From contig NZ_QNRC01000001.1 in the NCBI RefSeq assembly GCF_003709565.1, positions 62,001 to 126,000 on the forward strand: DNA of 64,000 bases, given 5' to 3'. The stretch's first letter is position 1. Each line of letters opens with the position of its first letter. Both the position numbers and the translations under genes were made by a program. This document shows positions 56,204 to 63,305 of the stretch, in pieces. The DNA comes from Paracoccus sigandri. Its GTDB lineage: Bacteria > Pseudomonadota > Alphaproteobacteria > Rhodobacterales > Rhodobacteraceae. The notes under the pieces were generated by a model that worked only from the letters and a program-made list of their open reading frames with translations, had not been told where the DNA came from and did no database searches.

Positions 56204-57174
56204 CGCGCCGCTCGATCATCCGGGGGACCGGACATTACCTGCCCGAACGCGTGGTCGAGAACAGCTGGTTCGAGGACAAGCTGGACACCACCGACGAATG
56301 GATCCGCACCCGCACCGGCATCGAGCGGCGCCATTTCGCCGCCGAGGGCGAGGCGACCAGCGACCTGGCCATCCATGCCGCGAAGGCCGCGCTGGCAGAT
56401 GCCGGGATCGCGGCCGAGGATCTGGACGGGATCGTTCTGGCGACCTCGACCCCCGACTTCACCTTCCCCGCCGTGGCGACCATGGTCCAGGCCGGGCTGG
56501 GGATCACCCGCGGCTTCGCCTATGACGTGCAGGCGGTCTGCGCCGGCTTCGTCTTCGCGCTGGCCAATGCCGATGCGATGATTCGCGGCGGCATGGCCGA
56601 GCGGGTCCTGGTCATCGGCGCCGAGACCTTCTCGCGCATCATGGACTGGTCGGATCGCGGCACCTGCGTGCTGTTCGGCGACGGCGCCGGCGCCGTGGTG
56701 CTGGAGGCCGCCGAGGGCAAGGGCGACAACAGCGATCGCGGGATCCTGGCCAGCGACCTGAACAGCGACGGCCGCTACCGCGACCTGCTCTATGTCGATG
56801 GCGGCGTGTCGACGACCGGCACCGCGGGCCATCTGCGGATGCAGGGCAACCTGGTCTTCCGCCACGCGGTCGAGAAGCTGGCCCAGACCGCGCATCGCGC
56901 GCTGGACAAGGCCGGGCTGGAGCAGGACCAGGTCGAGTGGCTGGTGCCGCACCAGGCGAACATGCGCATCATCACCGCGACCGCGCAGAAGATGGGCCTG
57001 CCGATCGAGCGCGTGGTGCTGACCGTCGCCGATCACGGCAATACCTCGGCCGCCTCGATCCCGCTGGCGCTGTCGGTGGCGGCGTCGGAGGGCCGGTTCA
57101 AGGCGGGCGACGTCATTGTTACCGAAGCCATCGGCGGCGGGCTGAGCTGGGGATCGGTCGTCCTGCGCTGGTAG
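56200..57174 (+). CDS. fabH: 3-oxoacyl-ACP synthase III
   Basis: This 324-residue thiolase-fold enzyme starts fatty-acid synthesis by condensing acetyl-CoA with malonyl-ACP. The catalytic triad is visible as Cys114 ('YDVQAVCAGFVFAL'), His251 ('LVPHQANMRIITA') and Asn281 ('VADHGNTSAASIPLAL'). The start is GTG (shared GTGA with plsX). Length is normal. A hairpin repeat begins six bases after the stop. Confidence 0.97.
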   Translation: MTRRSIIRGTGHYLPERVVENSWFEDKLDTTDEWIRTRTGIERRHFAAEGEATSDLAIHAAKAALADAGIAAEDLDGIVLATSTPDFTFPAVATMVQAGLGITRGFAYDVQAVCAGFVFALANADAMIRGGMAERVLVIGAETFSRIMDWSDRGTCVLFGDGAGAVVLEAAEGKGDNSDRGILASDLNSDGRYRDLLYVDGGVSTTGTAGHLRMQGNLVFRHAVEKLAQTAHRALDKAGLEQDQVEWLVPHQANMRIITATAQKMGLPIERVVLTVADHGNTSAASIPLALSVAASEGRFKAGDVIVTEAIGGGLSWGSVVLRW

Positions 57175-57180
57175 GGCGCG

Positions 57181-57234
57181 CCGGGGGCGCTTCGCCCCCC
57201 GGACCCCCCGAGGATATTTCCGCCAAGATGAAAG
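57181..57234 (+). repeat. Intergenic hairpin repeat, family A, after fabH
   Basis: A CCGGGGGCG/CGCCCCCCGG hairpin is followed by GAGGATATTTCCGCCAAGAT. This 54-bp element is identical in 53 of 54 positions to the reverse complement of 60083-60136. It lies between the convergent fabH and the zinc-finger gene, six bases after the fabH stop. Confidence 0.75.
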
Positions 57235-57240
57235 CGCGGG

Positions 57241-57519
57241 CTATTTCAGCTGCGAATCCTTGCTGCCGCGCCGGTTGATGCCGCCCGCGGGGCGGATGGC
57301 GCGGTCGCGGCCGCCCTGGCAGGCCACGCAGAGCCGCACGCCGGGAATCGCCTTGCGCCGCGCTTCCGGGATCGGCTCGTCGCATTCCGCGCAGATTTCC
57401 GCCGAGGCCCCGGCCGCCGCCTGGCGCGCCGCCTGCAGCCGGGCGCGGGCGACCGCTTCCCGGGTGCTGATCTCGATCTGTTCGTTCACCGCGTCGTCGC
57501 GCGCCCATCCTCCGGCCAT
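57241..57519 (-). CDS. DksA/TraR-type C4 zinc-finger protein
   Basis: This 92-residue protein has a C-terminal zinc finger made of 'CAECDEPIPEARRKAIPGVR' and 'LCVACQGGRD', the pattern of short DksA/TraR proteins (YbiI-like). The N-terminal half is a helix with acidic residues that could enter the RNA polymerase secondary channel. It is about half the size of DksA, so a role in the stringent response is uncertain. The ATG at 57519 gives the compact protein. It diverges from ihfA. Confidence 0.85.
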   Translation of the reverse strand: MAGGWARDDAVNEQIEISTREAVARARLQAARQAAAGASAEICAECDEPIPEARRKAIPGVRLCVACQGGRDRAIRPAGGINRRGSKDSQLK

Positions 57520-57559
57520 GGCGATCTCCTGTCCTGTTTTGGGGAAGATAGGCGCGCCG

Positions 57560-57581
57560 GGAAGGGGTTTCAAACCTTCCC
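57560..57581. promoter_or_regulatory. Palindromic site between the zinc-finger gene and ihfA
   Basis: The sequence GGAAGGGGTTTCAAACCTTCC is a near-perfect palindrome except for two extra Gs on one side. It lies 40 nt before the zinc-finger gene and 130 nt before ihfA, where a regulator could act on both. No binding protein can be named. Confidence 0.3.
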
Positions 57582-57714
57582 CCCGCGCCCGATCCTTGCG
57601 CAGCCATCCGCGAGAGTCCGCGCAAGTGCGCAGAAAGAGGAACGATTTTACGGGCCGACTCGTTGACAGCATCAGGAAACATGACCATCCTGCTGGCACG
57701 AAAGAGGAAAAATC

Positions 57715-58017
57715 ATGGGCGACAAGACGCTGACCCGGATGGATCTGGCTGAGGCCGTATTTCGCGATGTGGGCCTGTCCCGCCACGAATCGGCGCAGCT
57801 GGTCGAATCCGTGCTCGATCACATTTCGGACGCTTTGGTGCGGGGCGAGCAGGTGAAGATCTCGTCCTTCGGCACCTTCAGCGTCCGCGACAAGAACGAG
57901 CGCATGGGTCGCAATCCCAAGACCGGGGAAGAAGTCCCGATCACGCCGCGCCGGGTCCTGTCCTTCCGTCCCTCGCATCTGATGAAGGATCGCGTGGCGG
58001 CCGGCAACAAGCGATAG
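57715..58017 (+). CDS. ihfA: Integration host factor, alpha subunit
   Basis: This 100-residue DNA-bending protein is the alpha subunit of IHF. The helical N-terminal half leads to '[20 protein letters not shown]' and the DNA-intercalating arm '[20 protein letters not shown]', where the Pro is conserved. A TTGACA lies about 50 nt upstream, and GAGGAAAAA precedes the ATG. It is followed by the MerR-type gene after 15 nt, the arrangement seen in many alphaproteobacteria. Confidence 0.96.
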   Translation: MGDKTLTRMDLAEAVFRDVGLSRHESAQLVESVLDHISDALVRGEQVKISSFGTFSVRDKNERMGRNPKTGEEVPITPRRVLSFRPSHLMKDRVAAGNKR

Positions 58018-58032
58018 GATGCGCAGCACGGC

Positions 58033-58770
58033 ATGAAGAAGGGGGCAGAGGCATTCCGTTCGATCGGCGAAGTCGCCCGACTGATCGGTGTCGCGCCTCA
58101 TGTGCTGCGCTATTGGGAGACGCAGTTCCCGCAGTTGAAACCGATGAAGCGCCCGGACGGACGGCGCTATTACCGCCCCGAGGATGTGCGGCTGGCCGCG
58201 GGCCTGTGCGAGGTCCTGCGCGAGGAGGGGCTGACGATCCGCGGCGCGAAGAAGATGCTGGCCCGCGACCGGGGCGAAGGCGTCCGGCAGCGCGGCGCCG
58301 CGCGCCTGGGCGAGGTGATGGGCGCCGGCCTGGCGGTCATGGACGCGACGGCCACCGAAGCCGCGGCCGAGCTTGCCACGCAGGCGGCCGAACCGGCCTG
58401 GGCCGCCGCCGCGGAGCTGGCGCCGGAACTGCGGCAGGCCCCGCAGATGGCTGAGGCAGAGGCCCCACCGTCACCTTCCGAAGATGAAATCGCCGACGGC
58501 GCCGGCAACGAGTCCGACCCTGCCGATGATCCCGCCGAACCGCCCAGCCACCCGCCCCGCGCGCGCCACCGGCGCAGGCGCCATGGCGCGGGCACCGCAT
58601 CGCTGCCCTTGTTCCCGGACCTGGACGGCGCGGATGCCCCGGCGGCACCCTGGCTGGCACGGCTGGTCGCGGTCTCGACCGGTTTGCGCGCCCGGCATCC
58701 GCAGGCCCGGCATCACCGGTTTCACGCCGCCGCGTCGCGGCTGCGCGACGCCATCGCCGCGCTTGGCTGA
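58033..58770 (+). CDS. MerR family transcriptional regulator
   Basis: This 245-residue protein has an N-terminal MerR winged helix at about 9-80: 'RSIGEVARLIGVAPHVLRYW' and 'KRPDGRRYYRPEDVRLAAGL'. The remaining 160 residues are Ala/Glu/Pro-rich and look largely disordered, with basic patches ('ARHRRRRHGAG'), and there is no recognisable effector domain or metal-binding cysteines. Such proteins next to ihfA are common in alphaproteobacteria but their targets are unknown. It is probably co-transcribed with ihfA. Confidence 0.88.
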   Translation: MKKGAEAFRSIGEVARLIGVAPHVLRYWETQFPQLKPMKRPDGRRYYRPEDVRLAAGLCEVLREEGLTIRGAKKMLARDRGEGVRQRGAARLGEVMGAGLAVMDATATEAAAELATQAAEPAWAAAAELAPELRQAPQMAEAEAPPSPSEDEIADGAGNESDPADDPAEPPSHPPRARHRRRRHGAGTASLPLFPDLDGADAPAAPWLARLVAVSTGLRARHPQARHHRFHAAASRLRDAIAALG

Positions 58771-58811
58771 AGGCCGCGCGGAAATTGACGCAGATTTCCG
58801 CAAGCTGGCCC

Positions 58812-58841
58812 TTGTGCAGCCCCTCCGGATCGCTCTATACG
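58812..58841 (+). promoter_or_regulatory. Promoter for tRNA-Pro
   Basis: TTGTGC, an 18-nt spacer and TATACG lie with the -10 ending eight bases before the mature tRNA start, the same geometry as for tRNA-Arg. Confidence 0.5.
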
Positions 58842-58849
58842 GTGCGCGT

Positions 58850-58927
58850 CGGGCCGTGGCGCAGCCTGGTTAGCGCGTCCGTCTGGGGGGCGGAAGGCCG
58901 CGAGTTCGAATCTCGCCGGCCCGACCA
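58850..58927 (+). tRNA. tRNA-Pro (anticodon GGG)
   Basis: Acceptor arms CGGGCCG and CGGCCCG pair fully, followed by A and an encoded CCA. The anticodon stem TCCGT/GCGGA surrounds loop CTGGGGG, so the anticodon is GGG, reading CCC and CCU. The T-arm has GAGTTCGAATCTC. A strong terminator follows within seven bases. Confidence 0.95.
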
Positions 58928-58933
58928 TTCCGA

Positions 58934-58964
58934 AAACGCCCATCCCGTCGCGGGGTGGGCGTTT
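58934..58964 (+). terminator. Terminator of tRNA-Pro
   Basis: A 13-bp stem (AAACGCCCATCCC with GGGGTGGGCGTTT, one G-T pair) and five-base loop, ending in TTT. It is just after the tRNA and the most canonical terminator in the window. Confidence 0.8.
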
Positions 58965-58996
58965 CCCTATCCACCGGCAAGGTTTTGGGGGAAGGC

Positions 58997-60064
58997 ATGA
59001 ACGGCGTCCTGCCTGACAGCGAGATCCGCAAGCTGATCGACTCGGGCGCCATCTCGGCCTCGCCCGCGATCATTCCCGAACAGGTCCAGCCCGCCAGCCT
59101 GGACCTGCGGCTGGGCAGGACCGCCTATCGGCTGCGCGCCAGCTTCCTGGCCGGGCGCGGGCGCCGCGTCACCGACAGGCTGGCGGATTTCCGGATGCAC
59201 CAGATGGACCTGACCGATGGCGCGGTGCTGGAACGCGGCTGCGTCTATCTGGTCCCGCTGATGGAACGCTTGGCCCTGCCCGCCGGGCTGACGGCGGTGG
59301 CCAATGCGAAATCCTCGACCGGCCGGCTGGACCTGCTGACCCGGCTGGTCGCCGATGACGGCACCGAATTCGACCGCCTGCCCGACAGCTATGACGGCCC
59401 GCTCTATGCCGAGATCTGCCCGCGCAGCTTCTCGGTCCTGGTGCGGCCCGGCATGCGGCTGAACCAGCTGCGGCTGCGGCGCGGCCAGGCGATCCTCAGC
59501 GATGCCGAACTGGCCGAGCTGAACGCCCGCGAGCCGCTGGTCGGCGGCGAGGCGTTGATCGATCAGGGGCTGGGCTTCTCGGTCGACCTGCGGCCCGGAT
59601 CGGGCGACCTGGTCGGCTATCGCGCCCGGCCGCATAGCGGGGTGATCGACCTGGACCGGATCGGCGCCTATGACGCGCGCGAGTTCTGGGACGAGCTGCG
59701 CACCACCGACGGCCGCCTGATCCTCGATCCCGGCGCCTTCTACATCCTGGTCAGCCGCGAATCGGTGGCGATCCCGGCCGACTGCGCCGCCGAGATGGCC
59801 CCCTACCTGGCCATGGTCGGCGAATTCCGCGTCCATTACGCCGGCTTCTTCGATCCGGGCTTCGGCATCGGCGAGGCGGGCCAGGGCGCGCGCGGCGTGC
59901 TGGAGGTCCGCTGCCACGAGGCGCCCTTCGTGCTGGAACATGGCCAGGTCGTCGGCCGCCTGGTCTATGAACGCATGGCGGCGCGGCCCGACCGGCTCTA
60001 CGGCGCCGGAATCGCCTCGAACTACCAGGGCCAGGGCCTGAAACTGGCCAAGCAGTTCCGCTGA
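58997..60064 (+). CDS. dcd: 2'-deoxycytidine 5'-triphosphate deaminase, double-domain form
   Basis: This 355-residue protein is the long alphaproteobacterial dCTP deaminase type, roughly twice the length of E. coli Dcd (193). The N-terminal half has 'QVQPASLDLRLGRTAYRLRA' and the dUTPase-superfamily block 'NAKSSTGRLDLLTRLVAD'. The C-terminal half repeats the fold ('FYILVSRESVAIPADCAAEM', 'HYAGFFDPGFGIGE'). It supplies dUMP precursor for thymidylate. The GGGGGAAGG ribosome site before the ATG at 58997 fixes the start. It is followed by a hairpin repeat. Confidence 0.88.
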   Translation: MNGVLPDSEIRKLIDSGAISASPAIIPEQVQPASLDLRLGRTAYRLRASFLAGRGRRVTDRLADFRMHQMDLTDGAVLERGCVYLVPLMERLALPAGLTAVANAKSSTGRLDLLTRLVADDGTEFDRLPDSYDGPLYAEICPRSFSVLVRPGMRLNQLRLRRGQAILSDAELAELNAREPLVGGEALIDQGLGFSVDLRPGSGDLVGYRARPHSGVIDLDRIGAYDAREFWDELRTTDGRLILDPGAFYILVSRESVAIPADCAAEMAPYLAMVGEFRVHYAGFFDPGFGIGEAGQGARGVLEVRCHEAPFVLEHGQVVGRLVYERMAARPDRLYGAGIASNYQGQGLKLAKQFR

Positions 60065-60082
60065 CCACCCGAACCCTCCCGC

Positions 60083-60136
60083 CTTTCATCTTGGCGCAAA
60101 TATCCTCGGGGGGTCCGGGGGGCGAAGCGCCCCCGG
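60083..60136 (-). repeat. Intergenic hairpin repeat, family A, after the methyltransferase gene
   Basis: An inverted 53/54 copy of the element at 57181-57234. On the minus strand it begins 14 nt after the methyltransferase stop and shows the hairpin, then CGAGGATATTTGCGCCAAGA. It lies between two convergent genes. Confidence 0.75.
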
Positions 60137-60149
60137 CGCCGGCGCCCGA

Positions 60150-61256
60150 CTACAGCGGCTCCCCCTGCCACAGGCGCACCTTCAGCCCGCCATGGGCGAC
60201 GACCGGGCCGGGCAGCAGGGGCAGGCCCGTCGCCCTCGCCAGCGCGGCCTCGCTGGTCACCAGGCCCACGCGCCAGCCCGCAAGCCGGCTGCGGAACAGC
60301 TCGCCCATCGTCGCATGAAGGCCGTAAAGCGGCCCCTTGTTGCCGATTCGCGTGCCATAGGGCGGGTTCACGATGACGATCCCCGGCACGCCCTCGGGGC
60401 GTTGCAGCTCGGCCAGCGGGCGGCAGTCGAAGCGGGTGAAATCCGCGACCCCGGCCCGTTCGGCATTGGCGCGGCTCATCCGGATCGCGCCGGCGTCGCG
60501 GTCGCTGCCGAAGAACTGCAAGGGCGGGATATGGGGCACGGCGCCCTGCCGCAGCGCCGCCCAGGCGCGCGGATCGAAGCTGGCCAGCTGCTCGAAGGCG
60601 AAGCCCCGCGACCGGCCCGGCGCCAGCCCCGCGGCGATTTCCGCCGCCTCGATCACGAAGGTGCCCGAGCCGCACATCGGGTCCAGCACTGGCTGGCTGC
60701 CGTCGAAGCCCATCTCGCGCAGGAACATCGCCGCCATGGTCTCGCGCATCGGGGCCTTGGCGACGGCCTCCTTGTGGCCGCGCTTGTGCAGCGATTCGCC
60801 GGTCGTATCGAGGCTGATCGTGACCAGGTCGTCCTCGATCCGCGCCTTCACCACGATGGCGGCGTCCGGGGCGAGGGGCGCGCCCAGTTCCTCGGCGATG
60901 GCGCGTTCGATCCTCTGGGTAGCGGCGCCGGCGTGATAGATGCGGCTGGCGCGGCAGGTCGTCTCGACCCTGACCGGCAGGTCGGGGCGCAGCACATCCG
61001 CCCAGGGGAATTTCCGCGCCCGCTTGTCCAGCTGCGCCAGGTGCAGCGCGCGGAAGGCGCCGATCCGCGCCAGGACCCGCGTGGCGCCACGCAGCATCAG
61101 GTTGGCGCGCCAGACATCCGGCCAGCCGCCGCGAATGGTCACGCCGCCGGGCTGGGTGACGGGATGCCAGCCAAGCGCGGCGACCTCCAGCGCCAGGGGC
61201 GCCTCCAGCCCCGGCGTGGCGACAAGGAAGATCTCGAAATCGGGTTCGTTGCTCAT
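60150..61256 (-). CDS. Class I SAM-dependent RNA methyltransferase (RlmL N-terminal/THUMP type)
   Basis: This 368-residue protein has a THUMP domain (about 50-155, 'VETTCRASRIYHAGAATQRI') and a class I methyltransferase domain. Motif I is 'VLDPMCGSGTFVIEAAEIAA' at about 190-210, and the N6/N2 methylation motif is NPPYG in 'IVIVNPPYGTRIGNKGPLYG' near residue 300. This matches the 23S rRNA m2G2445-type enzyme (RlmL first half; YpsC). The specific nucleotide target is not proven. It is convergent with dcd. Confidence 0.9.
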   Translation of the reverse strand: MSNEPDFEIFLVATPGLEAPLALEVAALGWHPVTQPGGVTIRGGWPDVWRANLMLRGATRVLARIGAFRALHLAQLDKRARKFPWADVLRPDLPVRVETTCRASRIYHAGAATQRIERAIAEELGAPLAPDAAIVVKARIEDDLVTISLDTTGESLHKRGHKEAVAKAPMRETMAAMFLREMGFDGSQPVLDPMCGSGTFVIEAAEIAAGLAPGRSRGFAFEQLASFDPRAWAALRQGAVPHIPPLQFFGSDRDAGAIRMSRANAERAGVADFTRFDCRPLAELQRPEGVPGIVIVNPPYGTRIGNKGPLYGLHATMGELFRSRLAGWRVGLVTSEAALARATGLPLLPGPVVAHGGLKVRLWQGEPL

Positions 61257-61399
61257 CGCCCGTCCCTACAGCATTCCGGCAATCCGTTGCATCGCCGAAA
61301 TGCCGCAGATCCTTGTTCCTGCGCATTTCCGGACGGAGAACCCGCATCCCCTTTTCCCGGAAATGCCCAGACCCGCGCAGCCGGCCATGGCGAGGGGGA

Positions 61400-61609
61400 T
61401 CAGCGGCCGATCCGGCGCGCCAGCCGGGCGGCCTGGCGGGCGCGCTTGACGGCCGCGCGGTTCTGCTGCGCCTGTTTGCGCTCGGCCGGCGAAGCGCCCC
61501 CCTTGCCGCCGGTCCGGGCCGCGCGGCCGACCCCCTTGTTGATGCCCCAGTTCACCGCGCGGCGGGTCAGCATCCGCGCGATCATGTTCAGAAGCTGGTT
61601 GAAGTTCAT
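61400..61609 (-). CDS. Small basic protein of unknown function
   Basis: This 69-residue protein is rich in Arg, Lys, Ala and Gln. An amphipathic N-terminus ('MNFNQLLNMIARMLTRRAV') is followed by a glycine linker and a basic helix ('KQAQQNRAAVKRARQAARLA'). It begins nine bases after the scpB stop on the same strand, so it may be in the scp operon. Similar short basic ORFs occur beside scpB in related genomes as far as I recall, but I cannot name a family. It might bind nucleic acid. Confidence 0.6.
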   Translation of the reverse strand: MNFNQLLNMIARMLTRRAVNWGINKGVGRAARTGGKGGASPAERKQAQQNRAAVKRARQAARLARRIGR

Positions 61610-61618
61610 GGCCGCCCC

Positions 61619-62323
61619 CTAATCATCCTCGAACAGATCCTCGGCGGGATCCTCGGGACCGATGTCGTCATCGCCGGGCTGCGGCGCAAGGGGCATCGAC
61701 ATGCCCTCGCCCGGCGGGCGCGAATCCAGCAGGCCCGCCGCGCGCAATTCGGAGAGGCCAGGCAGGTCGCGGGCCGATTCCAGGCCGAAATGATCCAGGA
61801 AGGCCTCGGTGACCACGAAGGTCGCCGGCCGGCCCGGCGTCATCCGGCGGCGGCCCATGCGCACCCATTCCATCTCGATCAGCTGATCCAGCGTGCCGCG
61901 ACTGACGGCGACGCCGCGGATCTCCTCGATCTCGGCGCGGGTGACGGGCTGGTGATAGGCGATGATCGCCAGCGTCTCGACCGCGGCGCGCGACAGGCGG
62001 CGGCTTTCGACCGTCTCGGCCTGCATCAGGAACGACAGGTCCGGCGCGGTGCGGAAGGCATAGCCGTCGCCGATGCGTTCGACCAGCACGCCGCGCCCCT
62101 CGTAGCGGCGGCGCAGCCCGGCCAGCGCCTCGGCCGCGTCGCAGCCCATGGGCAGGCGCGCGGCCAGGTCGCGCAGGCTGACCGGCTGGGCGGCGGCGAA
62201 GAGGATCGCCTCGACCATCCGCTCCTGCTCGGGCAGCGGCGGGGGCGGGAAGGCGGGCGCATCACCGCGGCGGGCGTCGTCCTGCGGGGCGTTGTCCTGG
62301 CTGAAGTCGGTCAGATCGGTCAC
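61619..62323 (-). CDS. scpB: Segregation and condensation protein ScpB
   Basis: This 234-residue winged-helix protein is part of the SMC-ScpAB condensin. Two winged-helix domains are visible: the first in 'MVEAILFAAAQPVSLRDLAA', the second in 'AAVETLAIIAYHQPVTRAEI' with 'IRGVAVSRGTLDQLIEMEWV'. Both termini are acidic and low in complexity. I choose a GTG start at 62323, one base after the scpA stop (TGACGTG), which gives family length; an upstream frame enters scpA out of phase. Confidence 0.93.
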   Translation of the reverse strand: MTDLTDFSQDNAPQDDARRGDAPAFPPPPLPEQERMVEAILFAAAQPVSLRDLAARLPMGCDAAEALAGLRRRYEGRGVLVERIGDGYAFRTAPDLSFLMQAETVESRRLSRAAVETLAIIAYHQPVTRAEIEEIRGVAVSRGTLDQLIEMEWVRMGRRRMTPGRPATFVVTEAFLDHFGLESARDLPGLSELRAAGLLDSRPPGEGMSMPLAPQPGDDDIGPEDPAEDLFEDD

Positions 62324-62324
62324 G

Positions 62325-63164
62325 TCATTCGGGATCGGATGAGGGTTTGCGTCGATAGGCGATCGGGGCGAAGCTTTCGGACTGCCGTATCTCCAGCCGG
62401 CCCTGCCGCGCAAGCTCCAACGAGGCGGCGAAGGTCGCGGCGGTGGCCGAGCGGCGGCGCTTGCCGTCGCTTTCCCAGCCGTCGGGCAGGAAATCGGCCA
62501 GGTCGGTCCAGTCGCCGGCGAAACCGATCAGCTTGCGCATCCGGTCCAGCGCCTGTTCCATGGTGAAGACGTCCTGGCGGTCGAAGGCATAGGGCCGGAA
62601 TTCGTCGCGGGTGCGCAGCCTTGCATAGGCGCGCATCAGGTCGATCAGCCCGGCCTGCCATTCGGTGCGCCGCTTGCGGGCGATGGCCTGCGGCTCGCCG
62701 CGCGAGAAGCGGCTGATGCCCAGCCGGTCGCGGCCCATCAGCCGTTCCGCCGCCTGCCGCATCGCCTGCAGGCGCTCCAGCTGGAAGGCCAGATGGGCGG
62801 CCATGTCCTCGGCGCTGGGGCCCTCGGCCTCGGGGTCGGGGGGCAGCAGCAGGCGCGATTTCAGGAAGGCCAGCCAGGCGGCCATGACCAGGTAGTCGGC
62901 GGCCAGCTCGATGCGCAGGGCGCGGGCCTGTTCGACGAAGACCAGATATTGCTCGGCCAGGTGCAGGACCGAGATCTTCATCAGGTCGACCTTCTGGGTC
63001 CGCGCCAGTGTCAGAAGCAGGTCCAGCGGCCCCTCATAGCCCTCGACATCGACGATCAGCGCCTCTTCCGCGCGGCGCTGCGCGACCGAGTCGGCATCGA
63101 AGCCCTGGGGCGCCGCATCGGGCACCGGCTTCAGATAGGGGATGTCGCTCGGCGGTCGGGCCAC
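62325..63164 (-). CDS. scpA: Segregation and condensation protein ScpA
   Basis: This 279-residue kleisin bridges the SMC dimer. Conserved parts are 'EGYEGPLDLLLTLARTQKVD' and 'ISVLHLAEQYLVFVEQARAL' at the N-terminal SMC-neck binding region, and a C-terminal winged helix ending in 'GRLEIRQSESFAPIAYRR'. I use the GTG at 63164 because it has GGAGA six bases upstream; the longer frame starts inside the repeat element at 63237 and is not believable. It is coupled to scpB. Confidence 0.92.
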   Translation of the reverse strand: MARPPSDIPYLKPVPDAAPQGFDADSVAQRRAEEALIVDVEGYEGPLDLLLTLARTQKVDLMKISVLHLAEQYLVFVEQARALRIELAADYLVMAAWLAFLKSRLLLPPDPEAEGPSAEDMAAHLAFQLERLQAMRQAAERLMGRDRLGISRFSRGEPQAIARKRRTEWQAGLIDLMRAYARLRTRDEFRPYAFDRQDVFTMEQALDRMRKLIGFAGDWTDLADFLPDGWESDGKRRRSATAATFAASLELARQGRLEIRQSESFAPIAYRRKPSSDPE

Positions 63165-63236
63165 GAAGTCTCCGAAGGGTTGCGTCAGGCTGACAGGGTC
63201 CGTGCAAGCCGGGCCCGAGTCAAGCGTCGCGGCGTT

Positions 63237-63298
63237 GCGGGGGCTGTCCGCCCCCGTCCCTGCGGGACTCCCCCGAGGGTATTTCGGCAACGAAGAAG
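63237..63298 (-). repeat. Intergenic hairpin repeat, family B, between nagZ and scpA
   Basis: Minus strand: TTCTTCGTTGCCGAAATACC, then hairpins GTCCC/GGGAC and GGGGGC/GCCCCC. The AT part precedes the hairpin, so its orientation is reversed relative to family A. It shares its AT block with the partial copy at 1-30. It lies seven bases after the nagZ stop. Confidence 0.6.
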
Positions 63299-63305
63299 CG
63301 GCGGG

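Noticed and set aside
63165-63290. Longer start for scpA (MPKYPRG)
   Set aside because: The extension is translated from the hairpin repeat at 63237-63298, and the GTG at 63164 has a good ribosome site.
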